A stretch of DNA of 11,277 nucleotides, from NCBI GenBank assembly GCA_020632755.1, contig JACKEY010000031.1, forward strand, positions 1 through 11,277, read 5' to 3'. The notes under the pieces are model-generated. The model was not told the origin of the DNA, did not search any database, and saw nothing but the letters and a program-made list of their open reading frames with translations. Numbering within the stretch: position 1 is the stretch's first letter; every line of letters starts with the position of its first letter. A program made the position numbers and the translations under genes. This document shows positions 6,124 through 11,277 of the stretch, piece by piece. The stretch comes from Alphaproteobacteria bacterium. GTDB taxonomy: Bacteria; Myxococcota_A; UBA796; UBA2385.

Positions 6124-7736
6124 AGCGCCTGCGGCCGTCGCGGCTCCTGTCGGTGGCCCGGCGCGAGCTGGTCCGCTCGGCGGCGGGGCGCCGGGGCTGG
6201 CGCTTCTTCGCGGTGGCGATGTTCCTGCTGCTGCCGGTCAGCGCGCTACGGCTGCCGTCGCGGGACACTCCGCCGACCCCGGTGGTGGCGGGCGAGGCGC
6301 CGGCCGCCCTGCAGGACGCGGTGGTCGTGCAGGAGCGCGCTCCCGTCACGGTGGGGGAGGCCGACGGCGTCGTGACGGTCGAGGCCCGCGGCATCGCCCC
6401 GGCGCTGCGGCAGGTGCTGGAGAAGCGGCTCGAGGCCGGGTCCCCCGCGGTCCGCCTGGAGCTGCACCCGCGTGGGCTGACGCTGCCGAGCCGGGCGCTG
6501 TTCGTGGCGCTGCTGGCCATCTCGCTGCTGACCGGCCCGCTGGCCGAGACCCTGCCGGGGGAGCGCGAGGGCCGCACCATGGAGGTGCTGCTGTCGACCA
6601 GCCTGTCGCGGGGCGAGATCGTCGTCGGCAAGTGGCTGGCGTGGACCGCCAGCGCGAGCTTCACGGCCCTGGTCGCAGGCTTCGGCGGCATGGTGACCGG
6701 GGCCATCGCGCCCGGGCCCTGGGTCGTCGCGATGCCGGCGGCGCTGGGCGTGGCGGTGGCCCTGGGGCTGTGGCTGGTGCGCGGGGCGGCCGATCTGGTC
6801 GGTGGCGCGGCCGCGCCGATGCGGGTGCTGCCCGTGGTCGCGGTCGTGGGCGTGGGCGTGGCCTGGGGGCTCGGCAACCAGGCGACCCTGCTGGGGGCGG
6901 CGGTGCCGCTCGGCGGCGCCTTGCTGGTGGCCAGCGGGCTGGTGCCGGGCGTGCTGCCGGTCCTGGCCGCGGTCGGGGGCTCGCTGCTGGCCAGCGGGGG
7001 GCTGTTGTGGGCGACGACCCGCTCGCTGGACCGCCAAGGTGTGAAGCCCCGCGCCCGGGACGGGGGCTACGTCGGCACGCTGGTGCTGGGCGGGCTCGGC
7101 TGGTGGCTGGCCGTGGCCGGGCCGGCGACGTTCGTGCTGGGCGGCGCCGAGGACCTGCCCGCCCCCCTCGACGCGAGCCTGGTCGCCGGCGGCGTGTTGA
7201 TCGGCGCGACCGCCGTGGTGGCCCTGCTGCGCGAGGGCCGCATGCCGGACCTGTGCCCGCCGCGCCGGGTGCCCCAGGCGCTGATCCGCGGCCTGATGGT
7301 CGGCGTGGCCCTGTCGGCGACCGAGCTCGGGCTCGGGTCGGTCGCCGGGCCGGCCTGGGCGCTGCCGCTCCGCGTGCGCCTGGAGCTGGCGCTGATGCCG
7401 GCCATCGTCGGCACCGGCGCGGCGGTGGCCGTCGCGGTGGGCTCCGAGCTGTTCTTCCGCGGCTTCCTGCACCGCCGGCTGGGCCTGGTCGGGACCGCGG
7501 TCGCCTGGGCGGTGGTGGTGATGCCGATGGATCCCGTGCGCGGCGTGCTCAGCGGGCTGGCGCTGGGTCTGCTGCAGCAACGGCTCGGGCTGCTCGCGCC
7601 CCTGGCCGCGCACCTGGCCTGGGTGTTCTTCATCGGCAAGCTGCAGGTCGGTGGCGGCGAGTGGGTCGATCTGGCCCTGGTCGGCCTCGCTTGCGTGCTG
7701 GCCGCCCTGCGCGCGGGCCCGAAGGCGGACGGATAG
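6120..7736 (+). CDS. NatB-like ABC-2 permease fused to a CPBP (CAAX-protease-like) domain, 538 aa
   Basis: ATG at 6120 overlaps the preceding stop as ATGA. The first half is NatB-like: a TM helix at 28-44, an external soluble region at about 48-122, then helices containing the conserved GEREGRTMEVLLST (147-160) followed by SRGEIVVGKWLA, the cytoplasmic signature of NatB-type permeases. Five to six helices run through residue 300. The second half, from about 380, resembles a CPBP/ABI membrane domain: SELFFRGFLHRRLG (442-455) matches the EExxFR motif, and AAHLAW (496-501) the third motif. The catalytic features are degenerate. The first Glu is Ser442, the FxxxH motif is replaced by sequence around VMPMD (467-471), and the Asn usual after the third-motif His is missing. 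Such permease-CPBP fusions are, from memory, known in other bacteria. Here I infer a structural or binding role for the CPBP half instead of proteolysis. The AMIN-like lipoprotein gene follows after 8 bp. Confidence 0.85.
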   Translation: MKRLRPSRLLSVARRELVRSAAGRRGWRFFAVAMFLLLPVSALRLPSRDTPPTPVVAGEAPAALQDAVVVQERAPVTVGEADGVVTVEARGIAPALRQVLEKRLEAGSPAVRLELHPRGLTLPSRALFVALLAISLLTGPLAETLPGEREGRTMEVLLSTSLSRGEIVVGKWLAWTASASFTALVAGFGGMVTGAIAPGPWVVAMPAALGVAVALGLWLVRGAADLVGGAAAPMRVLPVVAVVGVGVAWGLGNQATLLGAAVPLGGALLVASGLVPGVLPVLAAVGGSLLASGGLLWATTRSLDRQGVKPRARDGGYVGTLVLGGLGWWLAVAGPATFVLGGAEDLPAPLDASLVAGGVLIGATAVVALLREGRMPDLCPPRRVPQALIRGLMVGVALSATELGLGSVAGPAWALPLRVRLELALMPAIVGTGAAVAVAVGSELFFRGFLHRRLGLVGTAVAWAVVVMPMDPVRGVLSGLALGLLQQRLGLLAPLAAHLAWVFFIGKLQVGGGEWVDLALVGLACVLAALRAGPKADG

Positions 7737-7744
7737 GGGTCGGC

Positions 7745-8377
7745 ATGCGCGCGACCCTCCTCTCCACGCTGTGCCTGCCGATCCTCCTCCTCGGCTGCGC
7801 CTCCTCCTCCTCCCCCGGTCCGGCGCCTGCACCTGCCGCGGACGCGCCCACCGCCAGCAAGCCCGCTTCCGGCACGCCCGCTGCCGGCACGCCCGCGAAG
7901 CCGCAGGCCGCCACGCCGCCCGCCGCGGCCCAGGCTTCGGCGGACGACGGGCCGTGGCCGACCATGAACGTGGTGCGGCCGCCCCCGGCGGGGGCCGCGC
8001 CGGCGACCCTGACCGACGTGCGCGTCGCGGGGCACGAGGGCTACCACCGCGTGGCCTTCGAGCTGTCCGGCCCGGTCGGCGTGAGCGCCGGCTGGTCGAC
8101 CGAGCCCGCCACCCGCTGCGGCAGCGGCCAGCCGGTCGCGGTCGACGGCGACGCCCTGCTCGTCGTGAAGCTCGGCCCGGCCGCCGCCCACGACGAAGCC
8201 GGCCGGGTCACCGTGCCGGCCACCGAGCTGCGCCCCGGCGGCCGCGTCCCCCACCTGGTCCAGATCTGCGACCACGAAGGCGACGTGTCCTGGGCCATCG
8301 GCGCGACGCAGAAGTCCGGCATGCGCGTGGTGCTGTTGCAGGACCCCGACCGGGTCGTGGTCGACCTGCAGGACTGA
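7745..8377 (+). CDS. AMIN-like domain lipoprotein, 210 aa
   Basis: ATG at 7745 follows the permease stop after 8 bp, with AGGGG just upstream, so it is probably the last gene of the ABC operon. The signal MRATLLSTLCLPILLLGC has a good lipobox (LLGC), giving lipidated Cys18. A low-complexity linker rich in Ala, Pro, Ser and Thr spans residues 19-88 and would span the periplasm or cell wall. Residues 89-210 match an AMIN-like domain: DVRVAGHEGYHRVAFEL at the start, an aromatic/Gly-rich middle, ICDHEGDVSWAIG (174-186), and the ending VVVDLQD, the typical 'R(V/L)VVD(L/V)' last strand. Cys125 and Cys175 may form a disulfide. AMIN domains bind envelope polymers or target envelope complexes. Here it may tether or assist the exporter, which is inference from the operon. 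The convergent methyltransferase gene ends 21 bp beyond; no convincing terminator is seen between them. Confidence 0.83.
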   Translation: MRATLLSTLCLPILLLGCASSSSPGPAPAPAADAPTASKPASGTPAAGTPAKPQAATPPAAAQASADDGPWPTMNVVRPPPAGAAPATLTDVRVAGHEGYHRVAFELSGPVGVSAGWSTEPATRCGSGQPVAVDGDALLVVKLGPAAAHDEAGRVTVPATELRPGGRVPHLVQICDHEGDVSWAIGATQKSGMRVVLLQDPDRVVVDLQD

Positions 8378-8398
8378 CCCAGCCGCCCGGCCGCGCGG

Positions 8399-9904
8399 TC
8401 AGGGCCGGCGCAGCAGCAGGGCCTGGAAGCGCGTGGGCACCGGTCCGGCGCCGTCCTGGTGCACCGGGACGTCCCACAGGCCTTCCACCGGCCAGGGCAG
8501 GTCGACGTCGTCGGCGGTCCAGGCGCGGGCCTGCAGGTGGTGGCCGCGGGCCCGGCAGAGGGCGCGCAGGGCTTCGTAGGAGGGGCGCGACAGCCAGCGG
8601 GCGGTCAGGTCCATGCCGAGCAGCGCCGGCAGCGGGAGGCGCTCGACCTGCAGGCCGACGGCAGCGGCCACTGCGGCGAGGTGGCCGAAGTGGATGCTGA
8701 CCTCGGGGTGGCCCAGGAACCGGGTCTCGGTGGGGGCTTCGTCGACGTCGCCGAACTCGGAGAGGAAGGCCATGCCGCCCGGAGCGAGCACGCGGGCGAG
8801 CTGCTCGACGAGCTGCCAGGCGCCCAGGTTGTAGCGGGCGGGGTCCGGCAGCGGCGCCAGGCCGAACCGGGCGATGCGGTCCGCCGCCGCGGCCCGCGGC
8901 ACGGCGGGCAGGTCGGCGACGACTTCGTTGCAGACGACGAGATCGACGCTGGCATCGGGCAGGGGCAGGGCGGTGGCGTCGCCCAGGATGCCGACGGTGC
9001 CGGGCTGGCGCTCGGCCTGGAGCGCGAGCAGGGCGGGGCTGGCGTCCAGGCGCAGGTGGTGGGCGGGCAGGGTGCCCAGCGCCCGGGCGTGTTCCCGCCA
9101 GGTCGCGCCGAGCTCGCCGTCGCCGGGGCCGATCTCGAGCAGCCGGCCGGTGACCGGTGCACCGCGGGCCCGCAGCACGTCGTGCAGCCGGGCGCCGTAG
9201 GGCTGGCCCTGCAGGGCGGGGTGGGGGCGGCCGAAGGCGTGGGCGACGGTGGGCTCGACGTCGTCGAAGTGGGTGGCGGCGTCGCGGATGTCGGCGTGGA
9301 AGGCGCCCAGCGTGGTGCCGCCGTCGGGGCCGTGTTGATCGGCACTGCGCGGGGCGACCGGCCGGGCCGCGCCGAGCAGCCGGGCGAGGCCGGGCTCGGT
9401 CGGCCGCACCGGGCCGTCGCGCAGCTGCAGGGCCTGGACGTCGGGGTGGGTCCAGGCGCGCAGCAGGTCCAGCCCGCGGTCGGGGTCGAGGCCGGCGGTG
9501 CGGGCGGCCTGCGCGACCGTCCGGCTGCCGTTGCAGGCCCGCCAGAGCGCGAGGCCGTCGGGGGAGAGGGGGAGGGAGCGGTAGGCGTGGCCGCCGGCGT
9601 CGCGGGTCCAGGGATCGGGGTGCCACAGCGCGGGCCCGTCGGGGAGGAGGAGGACGAGGCGGGACCGCGCCGGCACGAGGCGGGCGAGGTCGTCCCGGCC
9701 GGGCTCGAGCAGGTGGAGCGCGGCCATGCGGCGGGCCAGCGGGAGCCAGCGGGCGGGCGGTGGCCGGCCCGGGTCCCAGCCGTCGAGGTCGGCGATCGCG
9801 TCGGCGGGCAGGCGCAGGTGCCGGCCGGTGCCGAGGTGCCAGAGCACGGGGCCGTCGACGTCGAGGCAAGCCACGCGGTGGTGGCAGCAGGCGGGCGGCT
9901 TCAC
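8399..9904 (-). CDS. Class I SAM-dependent methyltransferase with novel N-terminal region, 501 aa
   Basis: GTG at 9904 overlaps the phosphofructokinase stop (GTGA), fixing the start by coupling. Residues 1-170 are unusual. They hold two short stretches, around residues 15-45 and 107-165 (SPDGLALWRACNGSRTVAQA), that resemble the winged-helix PqqD-like fold seen in peptide-binding modules. This resemblance is weak. From about 235 the protein has a methyltransferase core: motif I LLEIGPGDGELG (255-266), an acidic second strand LRLDASPALL (284-293), GDATALPLPD (308-317), and CNEVVADLP (325-333) at the motif IV position. The form 'EIGPG...NE..(D)LP' recalls the MidA/NDUFAF7 group, which methylates a protein Arg in mitochondrial complex I assembly, but I hold this lightly. 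Later residues (VLAPGGMAFLSEFGD, SIHFGHLAAVA) finish the Rossmann fold. Substrate unknown. The sharing of a transcript with PFK is notable. Confidence 0.82.
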   Translation of the reverse strand: MKPPACCHHRVACLDVDGPVLWHLGTGRHLRLPADAIADLDGWDPGRPPPARWLPLARRMAALHLLEPGRDDLARLVPARSRLVLLLPDGPALWHPDPWTRDAGGHAYRSLPLSPDGLALWRACNGSRTVAQAARTAGLDPDRGLDLLRAWTHPDVQALQLRDGPVRPTEPGLARLLGAARPVAPRSADQHGPDGGTTLGAFHADIRDAATHFDDVEPTVAHAFGRPHPALQGQPYGARLHDVLRARGAPVTGRLLEIGPGDGELGATWREHARALGTLPAHHLRLDASPALLALQAERQPGTVGILGDATALPLPDASVDLVVCNEVVADLPAVPRAAAADRIARFGLAPLPDPARYNLGAWQLVEQLARVLAPGGMAFLSEFGDVDEAPTETRFLGHPEVSIHFGHLAAVAAAVGLQVERLPLPALLGMDLTARWLSRPSYEALRALCRARGHHLQARAWTADDVDLPWPVEGLWDVPVHQDGAGPVPTRFQALLLRRP

Positions 9905-10986
9905 AGCGACAGCACGCCCTGGACGGCCCCGAGCAGCTTCACGCGGGCCTTGGTCGTGGGGTGGCTGCCGTCGAGGAGGGCGTCGGTCTGGGCGAGCACA
10001 TCGTCGAGGGCGAACAGCTGCACGGAGCGGTCCGGGGTGTCGATGCCGCCGGGCTCGCGGGGCTCCCAGCCGGCCATCAGGCCGGTCGACGCGGCCTGGG
10101 CCCGCACGTCGTCGGGCCCCGCCAGCACGGCCCACACGGCGGCGTGGGCCAGCCGGCCGGCCACCAGCCGGTCCCGGAAGGTCGGGGCGCCGCCACGCAC
10201 CACGTGGCCCAGCACCGTGTAGCGCACGCCGATCCCCAGCTCGGCGGCGTCGGCGGCGGCCTGGAGCTGGTCGCAGAGCCGGGCGGTGGGGATCTGCACG
10301 CCTTCGGCCTTGAGCACCAGGATGCGCTTCTTGCCGCGCTCGCGGACGGCGCGGACCAGCATCGCCTCGAGCTCGGCGACGAGCTCGGCTTCTTCCTTGC
10401 CCTGCTCGCGGAACAGGACGGCGTCCGCCGCGGTGCCGATGGCCGAGGCCATCGCGAGGTAGCCGCACTGGCGGCCCATCACCTCGACCACGAAGCAGCG
10501 GCGGTGCGACCAGGCCGTGTCGCCGATCCGGTCGCAGGCTTCCATGATCGTGTTGAGCGCGGTGTCGACGCCGATGGCCCAGCTGGTGCACGCGATGTCG
10601 TGGTCGATGCTGGCCGGCAGGCCGACCACCGGGAAGCCCGTCTCGCGGGCCAGCAGGTGGGCCCCGGTCAGCGAGCCGTTGCCGCCCACCACCACCAGCG
10701 CGTCGACGCCGTCCTGGCGCAGGCGCTCGGCGGCCCGGGCCCGGCCGTCGGCGGTCCGGAAGGTCTCGGACCGCGCCGTGCCCAGGATGGTGCCGCCCCA
10801 GTGCCAGATGCCGTCGATGCGCTCGCGCGTGAGCTCGGACCAGCGTCCCGCCACCAGCCCGTCGTAGCCGTCCTGGACGCCGACCACCGTGCCGCCCAGG
10901 CCCCAGGCGACCTTGGTGACCGCGGCGATGGCGCAGTTCATGCCGGGGGCGTCGCCGCCGGAGGTGAGCAGGGCCAGGCGAGGCAT
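9901..10986 (-). CDS. pfkA: 6-phosphofructokinase, ATP-type, with altered GGNGS loop, 361 aa
   Basis: ATG at 10986 has CGGAG upstream and begins MPRLALLTSGGDAPGMN, the glycine-rich N-terminus of PFK. Further family motifs follow in order: WGGTILGTAR (63-72, Arg72), VVGGNGSLTGA (99-109), SIDHDI (126-131), MGRQCGYLA (170-178), KAEGV (226-230) and VLGHVVRGGAP (258-268). The enzyme phosphorylates fructose-6-phosphate to fructose-1,6-bisphosphate in cytoplasmic glycolysis. Gly104 and Ala125, in place of the Asp/Lys typical of PPi-dependent enzymes, point to ATP use. The Mg-binding Asp of the usual GGDGS loop is Asn103, and the usual TIDND is SIDHD; both catalytic-loop Asp residues (128, 130) remain. 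Activity may be reduced, altered or regulatory. The length suits a bacterial single-domain PFK, slightly longer than E. coli PfkA (320). It overlaps the methyltransferase gene and diverges from a lipoprotein gene. Confidence 0.9.
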   Translation of the reverse strand: MPRLALLTSGGDAPGMNCAIAAVTKVAWGLGGTVVGVQDGYDGLVAGRWSELTRERIDGIWHWGGTILGTARSETFRTADGRARAAERLRQDGVDALVVVGGNGSLTGAHLLARETGFPVVGLPASIDHDIACTSWAIGVDTALNTIMEACDRIGDTAWSHRRCFVVEVMGRQCGYLAMASAIGTAADAVLFREQGKEEAELVAELEAMLVRAVRERGKKRILVLKAEGVQIPTARLCDQLQAAADAAELGIGVRYTVLGHVVRGGAPTFRDRLVAGRLAHAAVWAVLAGPDDVRAQAASTGLMAGWEPREPGGIDTPDRSVQLFALDDVLAQTDALLDGSHPTTKARVKLLGAVQGVLSL

Positions 10987-11048
10987 GGGGGCTCCGTGCG
11001 GAGGAGGGGAGGCCGATGATGCACCGCCGAGGCCGCGCGGGGCCAGCG

Positions 11049-11108
11049 GCGGGATCCGGGGCGGGATCCGGGGCGGGACAGTGGACGGGAGCACGGGCGG
11101 GACCTGGG
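11049..11108. repeat. Five degenerate 12-bp tandem units in the divergent PFK/lipoprotein gap
   Basis: The units are GCGGGATCCGGG (11049 and 11061, identical), GCGGGACAGTGG (11073), ACGGGAGCACGG (11085) and GCGGGACCTGGG (11097). All share (G/A)CGGGA at the start and GG at the end. They lie within the 178-bp gap 10987-11164, 63 bp upstream of the PFK start codon and 56 bp upstream of the lipoprotein start. They may be a degenerate minisatellite or a protein-binding region. The rest of the gap holds a possible GGATAC -10-like hexamer at 11139-11144 for the plus-strand gene and GCATCAT at 11022-11016 for PFK, both low confidence. Confidence 0.75.
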
Positions 11109-11164
11109 GCACCGGCCACGCGACGCCGGCGTGGTCTGGGATACGGCCGAGCCCGGAGGTGCTC

Positions 11165-11277
11165 GTGCTGCCCGTCGTCCTGTCGCTGCTGTCCCCGCTG
11201 ATGCTCACCGGCTGTGATGCCCTGCAGGGCTGGCTGATCGAGGTGGCGCCGCTCGGCTACGAGGCCCAGGGCGCCGC
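11165..11277 (+). CDS. Lipoprotein, N-terminal fragment (3' truncated by window), hypothetical
   Basis: GTG at 11165 follows a strong GGAGGT at 11155-11160. The translation begins MLPVVLSLLSPLMLTGC, a lipoprotein signal with a clear lipobox (LTGC, Cys17), followed by DALQGWLIEVAPLGYEAQGA up to the window edge. An in-frame GTG at 11159 overlaps the ribosome-binding site and is less likely. The product would be exported and anchored by lipid. Only 37 residues are visible, so no function can be given. It is transcribed divergently from phosphofructokinase. Confidence 0.72.
   Translation, partial: MLPVVLSLLSPLMLTGCDALQGWLIEVAPLGYEAQGA

Noticed and set aside
5327..6877. Minus-strand 516-aa open frame opposite the permease genes
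   Set aside because: Translation is Pro/Arg/Ser-rich low complexity; the plus strand has coupled ABC-2 genes with ATGA/GTGA overlaps.
6120..7736. Active CAAX-type protease
   Set aside because: Key Glu/His residues of the CPBP motifs are replaced, so only the fold is supported.
8378..8398. Bidirectional terminator between the convergent lipoprotein and methyltransferase genes
   Set aside because: Only a GC-rich stretch with a possible 4-bp stem and no T tract is present.
9157..11019. Plus-strand 620-aa open frame and similar long frames opposite PFK and the methyltransferase
   Set aside because: High GC makes long stop-free antisense frames common; translations are Arg/Gly-rich and the opposite strand carries clear protein families.

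Overview
The window is very GC-rich (well above 65 % by eye) and densely coded, with GTG starts, 4-base stop/start overlaps and several short lipoprotein signal peptides. One lipoprotein has an acidic 'DDTG' linker after its lipid cysteine. This style fits a high-GC Myxococcota/Deltaproteobacteria-like genome, but that is an inference from style; no marker gene here fixes the phylum.

Layout. (1) Bases 1-165 hold the last 54 residues of tryptophan synthase alpha chain (trpA), followed by a secreted beta-barrel-like protein (192-884). (2) A minus-strand cassette reads from about 2.9 kb down to 0.86 kb: a MarR-type regulator (2482-2904), a 445-aa protein joining a QueG-like 4Fe-4S reductase/ferredoxin part to a C-terminal SCP2 lipid-carrier domain (1071-2408), and a translationally coupled 71-aa protein (856-1071). 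Nearly identical 20-bp palindromes, one perfect, lie just in front of the first two genes, so the regulator probably controls itself and its downstream partner. A GC hairpin lies between the two genes. (3) The 362-bp gap upstream of marR (2928-3289) is almost wholly a 31-bp tandem repeat array: four identical copies in one orientation, then seven diverged copies of a related unit in the opposite orientation. The last copy runs into the stop codon of a lipoprotein gene with an Ig-like domain (3290-4279, minus). (4) A plus-strand operon follows: an ABC ATPase (4385-5125), an ABC-2-type membrane protein (5122-6123), a NatB-like permease fused to a CPBP (CAAX-protease-like) domain with a degenerate active site (6120-7736), and an AMIN-like lipoprotein (7745-8377). 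(5) A minus-strand pair comes next: 6-phosphofructokinase (9901-10986), coupled by GTGA to a 501-aa SAM-dependent methyltransferase with an unusual N-terminal region (8399-9904). (6) A divergent intergenic region with a 12-bp degenerate repeat leads to the first codons of another lipoprotein (11165-11277, plus).

How the genes may work together. The MarR/QueG-like-SCP2 cassette looks like a ligand- or stress-responsive module acting on a hydrophobic substrate. The ABC/CPBP/lipoprotein operon looks like an envelope export or stress module. The phosphofructokinase carries Asn where the family has the Mg-binding Asp (GGNGS instead of GGDGS). The strongest candidates for something undescribed are the inverted 31-bp array beside the MarR promoter, the QueG-like-SCP2 fusion cassette, and the altered phosphofructokinase coupled to a methyltransferase.
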